DNA of 20,054 bases from a virus: positions 1 to 20,054 of IMG/VR virus record IMGVR_UViG_3300009164_000459. The stretch is one strand, 5' to 3'. Position 1 is the first letter of the stretch; every line of letters begins with the position of its first letter. Below are positions 1-7,625 of this stretch, in pieces. Both the position numbers and the translations under genes were made by a program. The notes below the pieces were generated by a model. It saw only the letters and a list, made by a program, of their open reading frames with translations. It ran no database searches and was not told the DNA's origin.

Positions 1-1
1 C

Positions 2-1504
2 ATGGACATGGAAGGCAACATGGTTGACCAGTTTGGCAATGTGAGACTGCCTACAAGACTGGACAATTTTGCAGTAACTGATCTAGAGTGGGCCACTGAC
101 ATTGGTGTGCCATATGATGTGGTGGTTGTGGGACAGCTACATGTGGGCGGCACTGGCTACAACTATCCAACCTTTGCTGGCATTGACCTTGACACCGCTG
201 AGATCATAGACGATATTACAGTGGTGCCTGCCGGCACAGATCTAACTGCTGGTCTGTTCAGCGGCCCAGGGTGGGCCAACAGCTTCAAGGCTCTGACTGT
301 GTTTGACTTAGGTGATAGTACGACTCCGTCAATTTCAGCAGTGGTAGGCTCATACTATGATGGCAGTCACACCCATGCCATGGTAACTCTCAGTGCTGGC
401 GCTGGCCCGCTCACTGTTGGTATTGGCGTTGATAATCACGGCAGTGACGATGTGATAGGCGAAGACATCTGTTGCGATGTTGATGGCAATGTGTATGTGA
501 TAGTGAACAACTTCTCCAACAATTACGCTGTGGTGATCAAAGGCAGTGCAGGTTCAATAGAATCTGGAAGTGCGGTATGGCAACGCCGTATTGGCGACCT
601 TACTGGTTCCGACGACAGTTTCTACGCCACTGCTATTGCCTATAGTAGCGGTCATGTGTATGTGCTGGGACAATTCTACCAAGATAACATTGACGACACT
701 GATGCCATGTTGATCAAGCTCGATAAAGACACAGGCAACATGATGTGGTCAAGACGCATTGGCAGTCCTGGCAGCGATGGAGTGAATTTTATTAGAGAAC
801 CAGGATGGGAAAGCAGCAGCGGCATCCATGTACAGGATGGCCTGATTGCCATATCCTTTGCTACTGAGGCTAGAACTCCAGGACTCAACAACGGTCCGTT
901 TGAACTAAACACAGTCACACTACAGTATCCTATAGATGGTAGTTTGCTAGGAGAGTTTGGTGATTTTGTAATCACAGACTTTGAGCCTACATTTGGTAGT
1001 ATCAATTACAGCATCACAGCACTGACCACTACCCTAGATGGACTTCCCTTTGCCAGTGAGTTTGCCACACTACTGGCAACCACAACCACAGTGGACACAG
1101 ATTGGACCAACACACAATGGGACATGGATCAAAATCGTCAAATCTTTGAAACACAAACTTGGAAGTTCAACAACGATGGCACGTTTGATACCAAAGAGAT
1201 CACACATCTGGGCGAAGTTCGAATCACTGCCCGTGTGGCACCTGATGTAATCGAACCGACTCCTGCTACTTGGGCATTCCAGAACAATGAAGGCTTGCGT
1301 TTCCCAGATGGCAGCGTTCAGTACGGTGCTTACATAGAAACAGAAATATCACTAGACGGTGGGAGTGCTGTGACAGTGTTTAATATTTTACCAAGACCAC
1401 CTTTGGCGGATGGTGGCGGAAGCAGTTCACGCTTTGGTGTTAACGATCCTGTATACGATGGCAGCAGTGGCGATAATTACGTCTTAGATGGCGGCGGAGC
1501 ATAA
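2..1504 (+). CDS. Tail-fibre/structural protein with beta-propeller-like repeats (5' partial)
   Basis: This is probably a virion surface protein, judged from its repeats and from the fibre genes that follow. The frame is open from the window edge and the first ATG is at base 2, so the true start is likely upstream. Residues about 150-290 contain propeller-blade-like repeats of the PQQ/NHL kind: GNVYVIVNNF, then GHVYVLGQFY, MLIKLDKDTG and WSRRIGSPGSDG, i.e. Asp/Gly turns, VYV strands and a Trp-Arg-Arg-Ile-Gly blade end. Residues 432-442 carry LRFPDGSVQYG, a motif that recurs near the C-terminus of the 8423-9130 protein as LTFPDGTVQLT. The tail after it is Gly/Ser-rich and ends in DGGGA. No catalytic motif is visible. 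A GGAG ribosome-binding site for the next gene lies in its last codons. Exact role (fibre shaft, adaptor or adhesin) cannot be told from sequence. Confidence 0.7.
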   Translation: MDMEGNMVDQFGNVRLPTRLDNFAVTDLEWATDIGVPYDVVVVGQLHVGGTGYNYPTFAGIDLDTAEIIDDITVVPAGTDLTAGLFSGPGWANSFKALTVFDLGDSTTPSISAVVGSYYDGSHTHAMVTLSAGAGPLTVGIGVDNHGSDDVIGEDICCDVDGNVYVIVNNFSNNYAVVIKGSAGSIESGSAVWQRRIGDLTGSDDSFYATAIAYSSGHVYVLGQFYQDNIDDTDAMLIKLDKDTGNMMWSRRIGSPGSDGVNFIREPGWESSSGIHVQDGLIAISFATEARTPGLNNGPFELNTVTLQYPIDGSLLGEFGDFVITDFEPTFGSINYSITALTTTLDGLPFASEFATLLATTTTVDTDWTNTQWDMDQNRQIFETQTWKFNNDGTFDTKEITHLGEVRITARVAPDVIEPTPATWAFQNNEGLRFPDGSVQYGAYIETEISLDGGSAVTVFNILPRPPLADGGGSSSRFGVNDPVYDGSSGDNYVLDGGGA

Positions 1505-1507
1505 ACA

Positions 1508-2008
1508 ATGGCAAATAGAATACAATTACGTAGAGATACAGCAGGAAACTGGCAGAACATTAATCCCATACTAGCCGATGGTGAAATGGGTGTTGAATGG
1601 GATACAGGGTTTATCAAAGTTGGAGATGGCAATACATATTGGAATAACTTGGACTACAACACAGTCAGCAAGGACATTCCACAGAACAATGTCAACGTTA
1701 ACAACGACTATCTTCTAACATTGTCTGATCGTGGTAAACAAGTTTACAGTTCCAATTACTCAAATTATATACTTGTTCCAACAAATGCCACTGTGGCATT
1801 TCCCATTGGCAGCACCATCACAATCATAACCAACGAATCCAATGGCGGTAGAGTCCGTTCAGATGAAGAAGACAACCCACGTATTATTGTTCCTGGAGTG
1901 GCTTATAATACCAGTGGCTACGATTTGCCTGCAGGCAGCATGGCAGCATTGATCAAAGTAGGTACTAATTTATGGTATCTAAGTGGGTACGGAATTACAC
2001 AGGACTAA
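1508..2008 (+). CDS. Small fibre protein: Mtd-N-like module plus C-terminal domain
   Basis: A 166-residue protein, probably a small fibre or fibre-attachment protein. Residues 1-48 match the N-terminal module seen in phage tropism-determinant and fibre proteins: IQLRRDTAGNW, then GEMGVEWDTG and KVGDGNTYWNNL. Residues about 66-166 form a second domain with DYLLTLSDRGKQVY, PTNATVAFPIGS and a final LWYL strand. Both ends resemble the two ends of the 715-residue protein at 4998, which carries about 550 extra residues between them. The start at 1508 is preceded by GGAG at 1496-1499 and follows the upstream stop by three bases, so it is translated from the same mRNA. It could be an independent subunit or a short paralogue of the larger fibre. 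Family membership rests on motif recognition only. Confidence 0.75.
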   Translation: MANRIQLRRDTAGNWQNINPILADGEMGVEWDTGFIKVGDGNTYWNNLDYNTVSKDIPQNNVNVNNDYLLTLSDRGKQVYSSNYSNYILVPTNATVAFPIGSTITIITNESNGGRVRSDEEDNPRIIVPGVAYNTSGYDLPAGSMAALIKVGTNLWYLSGYGITQD

Positions 2009-2011
2009 TTA

Positions 2012-4939
2012 ATGAGCATTATACAAGGGTTCATCGGTGCAGTATCTAATACCGTAAAGTACGAAATCGTACCAAACTATACCTCAATTGACGAAGGTGG
2101 CACCAGCAGTTCGCAAACAGTTACCTATACCATTACCACAGGCGGTGTTGCTGATGGTACCACATTGTACTGGAGCAACGCAGGTACTACCATTGCCGCA
2201 GACCTTGGTGGTTCGGCTCAGGGCTCAGTGGCCATTAGTGGAGGCACTGCAACTTTCTCTCTAACAGCTACAACAGACAACACAACTGAAGGTTCAGAAA
2301 CAATAATCATTGAACTGTATAAAGATGTAGGTCGAACACAGTTAGTAGCCACAGCGGCCACGGTCACAGTTGGCGACACTAGTTTAGATCCCCCTGTTCC
2401 AGGTAGCGGCTTGTTTGTAGCAAGCAACAATACTTCGTTGAAAATTGGCGACACTTATTGGACCATAAACAGTTATGCCGTCCTTGGCAACGTTAATGCT
2501 GGAACTGCGATTATCCTTAGAGATGCATCGAACAACAGTTATAATACTACAGTTCATGACTATGCCAATGGTACCACATTTAATGTGAATAAAGTAACTG
2601 GCATGCCACAACCTATATTAGGTTGGGAGTGGAGTTTAGATGCAGCTTTTTGGTGGCCTATTGCCAGCTCTTCAGAGCCCGAACTAACAAACACTCCATG
2701 GAACTTAGGCTCAACCTGGACCATCGAATTCTGGATGAGAGCCAATGGTGTATCGTCATCCCAGCAAGGTCTAGTCTGTCAGGACGGTTGGTTTGGTAAT
2801 TTACAAGGCGGTAATAGAGACAACGCTATACTTGTTGCCCTTGTTGGCGGCGATCTATCGGTTGGTTTGACCAACGGATTCGCTAATAATTATTATACAG
2901 AACCTGCACCAGGAGTATGGACACACGTTGCAGTGGTTAACACAGCAGGCACAATCAAGACTTTCTACAACGGCGTTGAACAAACCAAACGTGGATATAG
3001 TGAATCGGGCTCAGCATCATACACAAACAATTATATGCCTTTATACATAGGCCGTCTTGGTGGAGGATACGGTGGCTGGTTTGATGGAAAGATTACCAAT
3101 GTACGCATAACCAATACAGCAGTATATAGTGGTAATTTTGCATCTCCAATACTACCAACACGTATTAACGGAAATACCAAATTGTTATGGACACCAACAC
3201 AATACAACTTGGCCGTTGACAGTGGAGATTATGCTACTGCTATAATCAATAATAGTGTTACCTACAGCACTAGTTATCCTATTGCTAGATACGACTTTGG
3301 AACTGTTCCTACTAGCATTAACGAAGGCAGCGCAGGCACATTTAATTTTATAACCGTGGCAGTACCTGACACCACACTGTACTGGGAAACTCTTAATATA
3401 TCTACAACTAATGCTGACCTTAGTGCATTGTCGGGATCATTCGCCTTGGTCAACAGTTCAGGTTCATTTAGTGTAACTCCTACAGCAGACTTTACCACTG
3501 AAGGCAGCGAATCATTTGCTGTGACTGTTAGAACCGGAGCAAGCTACACAGGAACTGTGGTAGCAACTTGCCCTCCAGTTACGGTCAACGACACTAGTAT
3601 AACTCCTACAATACATGGTAGCGTGACAGTTGGCAACGAATCTACAAAAAAATATGCGGTAGTTGCTAGTGCAGGAACTTATGATATCATGTCAGGTCCG
3701 GATGCACTTGGAAATCGCTACGATGTAGGCAGTGGTTTTATTAACTCATTAGCATTTGCTCCTGATGGCATAATTGAAACCATAACTCCAGGTTGGACTG
3801 TAAGGTTTAATAACGGAGACACCCGTACTATTACATCTATTAATAATTTTGAGGGTACTTATGGATTGGTACTTGACAGCCAGTTTACCTACACAGCTGG
3901 TGATGTGTTTCCACTCACTCTCAAGAGTCCCGACTATGTGAATCGTCCATGGTATCTTGGCAATACATGGACCTTAGAATGGTGGCAAAAGGCTAACGTA
4001 TCTACAGCTTCAAGTGGACTTCTTACTGTCATGTGTCAAAGAGACAGTGCCAATGCCATTGACGTATATTATCTAGGTGGTAACTTGGGACTTGCAAATA
4101 CTAGTGTTGGCATAAGTGAACCCACACCAGGAGTATGGACACACGTGGCCATAGTTAGCGATGCTGGAACTGTAACAGTTTATTACAACGGTGTTTCACA
4201 ATACAGTGGAATGAGAAACGTTACATTCACTGATTCAACACGTGATTTGTTCATTGGACGCCGTCAAGGTGATTTCCAATACTTTAACGGAAAACTTACT
4301 AACGTGCGTATAACAAATACCAAGGTCTATACAGGTGCATTTGTGCCTGCGGTGTTGCCACTCAAGGTGTCTGGAACCAAGCTGTTGTGGACACCAACTA
4401 ACTACAGTATAAACACTGACGCTAGCGATATAGCTGCTACTATAACTAGTTACAACGGTATGGCATACGATTCAGATTACCCCAACGAGTTTGCCTACGA
4501 AGCCATACAAGTGGGCGGTGGCATACTTACCATGACCAAGAGCATCAACGGACTGAGTGTGCAGGCAGCGGCAACTAACTTTGACGGTTCGCCAGCAGCA
4601 GGTAGTTATATCAGCATTGACGGAACCATTGTTGCTTCTGACATACTAACTGGTGTAGGACAGGACATGACACGTGGGCATACCATGGTTGTGGTACGCA
4701 AGGAAACCAATACCATTGAAAGCATCAATACCTATGATACCTGGGAGACGCCTACATCAATTGAGGCTCCACTGGCCGCAGTTACAGCAGGACGTATTGT
4801 AATCATAGTTAGTTACGATGCCACAGCCTGTACAGCAACTATGCGAAATACCCTGGTAAACAGCTACGGTGCTACAGACACCACTTCTACCTGGAATTCA
4901 AACCGCAGATCGCACCTGTTTATTGGGACTAAACGATGA
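2012..4939 (+). CDS. Modular tail fibre: 2 x (Calx-beta-like + LamG-like) + FAM3/ILEI-like C-terminus
   Basis: A 975-residue putative receptor-binding or adhesion protein with an internal duplication. Residues ~20-124 form a Calx-beta-like domain (SIDEGG ... TTEGSETI ... VTVGDTS). Residues ~228-415 form a concanavalin/LamG-like domain (WNLGSTWTIEFWMRA, GVWTHVAVVNTAGTIKTFYNG, KITNVRITNTAVYSG, LLWTPTQYN). The pair repeats at ~428-530 (SINEGSAG ... TTEGSESF ... VTVNDTS) and ~645-800 (WYLGNTWTLEWWQKA, GVWTHVAIVSDAGTVTVYYNG, KLTNVRITNTKVYTG, LLWTPTNYS). The last ~150 residues (RGHTMVVVRKETNTI ... VIIVSYDATA ... RSHLFIGTKR) look like the FAM3/ILEI fold domain. LamG-like and ILEI-like domains in other proteins often bind carbohydrate, so recognition of host surface glycans is a reasonable inference. 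ATG is three bases after the previous stop; AGGA near 2000 can serve as the ribosome-binding site. Confidence 0.8.
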   Translation: MSIIQGFIGAVSNTVKYEIVPNYTSIDEGGTSSSQTVTYTITTGGVADGTTLYWSNAGTTIAADLGGSAQGSVAISGGTATFSLTATTDNTTEGSETIIIELYKDVGRTQLVATAATVTVGDTSLDPPVPGSGLFVASNNTSLKIGDTYWTINSYAVLGNVNAGTAIILRDASNNSYNTTVHDYANGTTFNVNKVTGMPQPILGWEWSLDAAFWWPIASSSEPELTNTPWNLGSTWTIEFWMRANGVSSSQQGLVCQDGWFGNLQGGNRDNAILVALVGGDLSVGLTNGFANNYYTEPAPGVWTHVAVVNTAGTIKTFYNGVEQTKRGYSESGSASYTNNYMPLYIGRLGGGYGGWFDGKITNVRITNTAVYSGNFASPILPTRINGNTKLLWTPTQYNLAVDSGDYATAIINNSVTYSTSYPIARYDFGTVPTSINEGSAGTFNFITVAVPDTTLYWETLNISTTNADLSALSGSFALVNSSGSFSVTPTADFTTEGSESFAVTVRTGASYTGTVVATCPPVTVNDTSITPTIHGSVTVGNESTKKYAVVASAGTYDIMSGPDALGNRYDVGSGFINSLAFAPDGIIETITPGWTVRFNNGDTRTITSINNFEGTYGLVLDSQFTYTAGDVFPLTLKSPDYVNRPWYLGNTWTLEWWQKANVSTASSGLLTVMCQRDSANAIDVYYLGGNLGLANTSVGISEPTPGVWTHVAIVSDAGTVTVYYNGVSQYSGMRNVTFTDSTRDLFIGRRQGDFQYFNGKLTNVRITNTKVYTGAFVPAVLPLKVSGTKLLWTPTNYSINTDASDIAATITSYNGMAYDSDYPNEFAYEAIQVGGGILTMTKSINGLSVQAAATNFDGSPAAGSYISIDGTIVASDILTGVGQDMTRGHTMVVVRKETNTIESINTYDTWETPTSIEAPLAAVTAGRIVIIVSYDATACTATMRNTLVNSYGATDTTSTWNSNRRSHLFIGTKR

Positions 4940-4967
4940 GACCCAAAGCAACAGAACACAAAACAAA

Positions 4968-4975
4968 CATAAATA
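4968..4975 (+). promoter_or_regulatory. T4-like late promoter box (CATAAATA)
   Basis: CATAAATA lies in the 58-base gap before the gene at 4998 and matches the T4 late consensus TATAAATA at seven of eight positions. It is followed by GGAG (4984-4987) and ATG at 4998, which leaves room for a short late leader. Similar boxes precede several other genes here. No -35 element is expected for this promoter class. Assignment is by motif only. Confidence 0.55.
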
Positions 4976-4997
4976 AGAATATTGGAGATATACTAAA

Positions 4998-7145
4998 ATG
5001 GCGACAAAAATACAATTTAGACGCGACACAGCCAGCAATTGGTCCAGCACAAATCCTGTACTAAACCAAGGCGAACCTGGGTTTGAAACCGACACTGGCA
5101 AACTCAAAATTGGCAACGGAAGCACTAACTGGAACGGTTTACCCTACGGTGACGGCATAGTTGGCGGTGATGGCGAAATTGCCATTGGCTACCAAGCTGG
5201 CATGACCAGTCAGAGTTGCGCCGCTGTTGCAATTGGATGTCAAGCTGGCAAAACCAACCAAAGCTGTCAAGCAGTGGCAATTGGTTATCGTGCTGGACAA
5301 ACTAGCCAGGATAGCGGATCAGTTGCTGTTGGTGAATACGCTGGCGAATGCAACCAAGGAACTCACTCAGTTGCTATTGGATCTAATGCTGGCGAATGCT
5401 GTCAAAGCTATGTTGCCACCGCAGTTGGACGCTCAGCAGGCGCTTGCAGCCAAGGAACAGGTGCTACAGCCATTGGACACATCGCAGGCTATTGCAATCA
5501 AGGTTATCATGCCACAGCAGTTGGCCGCAAAGCAGGTCAGTATTGCCAAGAACAATATAGTGTTGCCATTGGCGCAGAAGCTGGTCAATGTTGCCAACGT
5601 GAATACAGTGTGGCTGTTGGATACCGTGCAGGTAACTGTGATCAAGGTCGTAGCCCAGGATGGGGAGAGGGTGGTGCTATTGCTATTGGTGCTTATGCCG
5701 GCGAATGCTGTCAAGAATATCATGCTGTTGCTATTGGACGTGATGCTGGCCAATGCGATCAAGGATTTAGTGCTGTAGCAGTGGGTCGTGCCGCTGGTAA
5801 TTGTTGTCAAGGACACGGTGCCGTGGCAGTGGGTAAAAATGCAGGTTATAACTGCCAAGGTCCCAACGCAGTGGCCATTGGTAACTTTGCAGGTCGCTAC
5901 AGCCAAAACTGTGAAGCAGTGGCCATTGGTTATCAAGCAGCCGAATGCTGCCAGAGTTGTAATGCAATCGCAATTGGTGCTTACGCTGGTCAGTATTACC
6001 AACGCTGTGGTGCAATAGCCATTGGTGAATATGCAGGTCAAGGCTGTTGCTGTTGCTCTTGTTATGCTCAAGGTCGTAACTCCGTAGCTATTGGATCCGA
6101 TGCTGGTAATCGAAGTCAGAGTTATGTGGCTGTGGCAATAGGTCGTGCCGCTGGCTACCGTTGCCAAGATACTGGTGCTACTGCTGTTGGACACATTGCA
6201 GGCTACGAATGCCAAGGATATCATGCCACAGCAGTTGGACGTAAAGCAGGACAGTATTTCCAACACCAGTATGCAGTTGCAATTGGTGCAGAAGCTGGAC
6301 GCTATAGCCAGTGTAATGAAGCTGTTGCCATTGGATACCGTGCTGGTGAAAACTGCCAGTCAATAGGTGCAATTGCTATTGGTGCATACGCAGGGCAGGG
6401 TGATGTCTGCTCTTGCAGTGGCAGTGGAACCGGCTATAGTCAAGATTCATGTGGTACGCAACAACAGTACGCTGTTGCAGTTGGTTTTAGTGCAGGTAAT
6501 TATTTACAAGGTCAAAGCGCAGTTGCTATTGGGCACGACGCAGGTAATAGGACTCAAGGCCAGTATGCTGTAGCTATTGGTTATCAAGCTGGTTTTGGAA
6601 ATACTTGCTGTAGCTCACCACAGGGTAACTACTCAGTTGCTATTGGTTACCGAGCTGGCTATCTAAGTCAGGTTGCAAACAGTATTGCAATCAATGCCAG
6701 CATCGATTCATTGAATCCAGGCGAAGCAGGTTTGTACATCAATCCTGTACGTGAAGACACAGGCAACACTGAATACTCAGTTTACTACAACGATACAACC
6801 AAAGAACTAACATACACAGTTCCGGTTGCACTTCAGTTGCCACAGAATCTGCAAGATGGTAACGGTGATTATACATTGGTATTAGGTGACGCTGGTAAAC
6901 ACATTTATAAAACAGGCACTGGCGGAGTCAAGATTCCAACCAATGCTGCCGTAGCTTTACCAATTGGCAGTGTAGTTACCCTAGTTACAGGTAGTACAAA
7001 CTCAACGACTATTACAGCAGTTGACAGTGGAGCAACTACACTTATACTAAGCAAGTTTGGGTCCGACGCTAGCATCAATGTTCCAGTAGACACTTATGTC
7101 ACAATGCTTAAAATTGACGCAAATCGCTGGATGATCCAGACCTAA
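4998..7145 (+). CDS. Cysteine-rich beta-roll tail fibre (YadA-head-like 16-residue repeats)
   Basis: A 715-residue putative fibre. Residues 1-50 are the Mtd-N-like module (IQFRRDTASNW ... GEPGFETDTGKLKIGNGSTNWNGL). Residues 59-560 hold about 29 repeats with the pattern x-(A/S)-V-A-(I/V)-G-x-x-A-G-x-x-x-Q-x-x, similar to the AVAIG repeats of YadA-type trimeric adhesin heads, which form left-handed beta-rolls. Cysteines are abundant: I count 37, all inside the repeat region, mostly at repeat positions 12-13 next to the near-invariant Gln. Loops of 6-18 extra residues interrupt units 10, 18, 25 and 28; unit 18 contains CCCC followed by SC. Residues 561-606 (SIAIN ... GLYINPVRED ... YYNDTTKELTY) match a capping segment common after such repeats. 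Residues 624-715 resemble the C-terminus of the 166-residue protein at 1508. The late box at 4968 and GGAG at 4984 fit expression as a late virion gene. Trimeric assembly is inferred from the YadA analogy. Confidence 0.85.
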   Translation: MATKIQFRRDTASNWSSTNPVLNQGEPGFETDTGKLKIGNGSTNWNGLPYGDGIVGGDGEIAIGYQAGMTSQSCAAVAIGCQAGKTNQSCQAVAIGYRAGQTSQDSGSVAVGEYAGECNQGTHSVAIGSNAGECCQSYVATAVGRSAGACSQGTGATAIGHIAGYCNQGYHATAVGRKAGQYCQEQYSVAIGAEAGQCCQREYSVAVGYRAGNCDQGRSPGWGEGGAIAIGAYAGECCQEYHAVAIGRDAGQCDQGFSAVAVGRAAGNCCQGHGAVAVGKNAGYNCQGPNAVAIGNFAGRYSQNCEAVAIGYQAAECCQSCNAIAIGAYAGQYYQRCGAIAIGEYAGQGCCCCSCYAQGRNSVAIGSDAGNRSQSYVAVAIGRAAGYRCQDTGATAVGHIAGYECQGYHATAVGRKAGQYFQHQYAVAIGAEAGRYSQCNEAVAIGYRAGENCQSIGAIAIGAYAGQGDVCSCSGSGTGYSQDSCGTQQQYAVAVGFSAGNYLQGQSAVAIGHDAGNRTQGQYAVAIGYQAGFGNTCCSSPQGNYSVAIGYRAGYLSQVANSIAINASIDSLNPGEAGLYINPVREDTGNTEYSVYYNDTTKELTYTVPVALQLPQNLQDGNGDYTLVLGDAGKHIYKTGTGGVKIPTNAAVALPIGSVVTLVTGSTNSTTITAVDSGATTLILSKFGSDASINVPVDTYVTMLKIDANRWMIQT
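5172..6677 (+). repeat. ~29 in-frame 48-bp coding repeats (16-residue beta-roll units)
   Basis: The repeat region of the fibre gene. Most units are exactly 16 codons; unit 10 (residues 203-225), unit 18 (338-360), unit 25 (457-490) and unit 28 (523-544) are longer. Codons differ freely between units while the protein pattern is kept, so the array is old and under protein-level selection rather than freshly amplified. Units 4-11 and 18-25 correspond one to one, which shows a past block duplication. Confidence 0.85.
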
Positions 7146-7148
7146 TCA

Positions 7149-7156
7149 AATAAATA
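7149..7156 (+). promoter_or_regulatory. T4-like late promoter box (AATAAATA)
   Basis: AATAAATA sits four bases after the stop of the beta-roll fibre gene, 20 bases before the ATG at 7177, with GAGG (7164-7167) between them. It matches the T4 late consensus at seven of eight positions. AT-rich sequence makes a chance match possible. Confidence 0.5.
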
Positions 7157-7176
7157 ACATATAGAGGAAACTTAAA

Positions 7177-7380
7177 ATGCCACAATTTAATATCACAGCA
7201 ACTTCAGTTAAAAAAGAAGGAATGACTGTTAGCAATACAGACAAAAAACGTCACCCAAGCCCAGCTGCTTTTGACACACAAGAATTAGCACAAGCCAATG
7301 CTGACAAGTATGCTAAGAGTCTATGTCACGAAGACCACGAAGGTGTTTGGGACTGGGTTGGTCACGCTACCCCAGTTTAA
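7177..7380 (+). CDS. Small unidentified protein (67 aa)
   Basis: I do not recognise a named family. The product is 67 residues, soluble, without a signal peptide or membrane segment. It has a Lys-rich stretch (KKEGMTVSNTDKKRHPSP), a short helix-prone middle (TQELAQANADKYAKSL) and a His/Trp-rich end (CHEDHEGVWDWVGHATPV). It is believable as a gene because it has its own late-promoter-like box at 7149, a good GAGGAAA ribosome-binding site nine bases before ATG, and a stop two bases before the stop of the convergent gene, with no slack on either side. Its position inside the fibre block suggests late expression; its role is unknown. Confidence 0.7.
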   Translation: MPQFNITATSVKKEGMTVSNTDKKRHPSPAAFDTQELAQANADKYAKSLCHEDHEGVWDWVGHATPV

Positions 7381-7382
7381 TC

Positions 7383-7625
7383 TCAAGTTGCATTAATAAT
7401 GACCGTAGCAGTTTCGGCTTCTACGGTCATATAACCTTCGCAAGAAATATTCCAGTCGTCCCCGCCTGATCCATTTCCAGTCACTTCACTGTACGTGGGC
7501 ACATTCATTTTAACATTTTTAGCTAGGTATTCTTTGCCATTTTCAAATACTCGCCAAACGTGATCCATTGAACCACGACCATTTTGACCTCTTGATTTGT
7601 TAAATCTTATGTGATACTTGTTCAT
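7383..7625 (-). CDS. Small unidentified protein (80 aa), paired with the oxygenase gene
   Basis: An 80-residue protein of unknown function. It starts MNKYHIRFNKSRGQ, has DHVWRVFENGKEYLAKN in the middle and a DDWNISCEGYMTVE strand region near the end; it reads like a compact beta-rich domain. I have the impression of similar short proteins in marine T4-like phages but cannot name a family. Its ATG overlaps the stop of the leftward oxygenase gene by four bases, so the two are probably translationally coupled and expressed together. It converges on the small gene ending at 7380. Its last codons contain a perfect 10-base inverted repeat (7399-7430). Confidence 0.7.
   Translation of the reverse strand: MNKYHIRFNKSRGQNGRGSMDHVWRVFENGKEYLAKNVKMNVPTYSEVTGNGSGGDDWNISCEGYMTVEAETATVIINAT
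7399..7430. repeat. Perfect 10-bp inverted repeat at a convergent gene junction
   Basis: ATGACCGTAG (7399-7408) pairs perfectly with CTACGGTCAT (7421-7430) across a 12-base loop. It lies within the last codons of the leftward 80-residue gene and 19 bases past the stop of the rightward gene ending at 7380, so transcripts from both sides would form the stem. There is no T-run on either side, so it may act as a pause, an RNA 3'-end stabiliser or a weak bidirectional terminator. Confidence 0.45.

Noticed and set aside
5433-6266. A 277-codon open frame on the minus strand opposite the beta-roll repeats
   Set aside because: It is the mirror of the 48-base coding repeats; its protein is low-complexity Ser/Thr/Cys with no start signal, and the plus-strand protein pattern is clearly the selected one.
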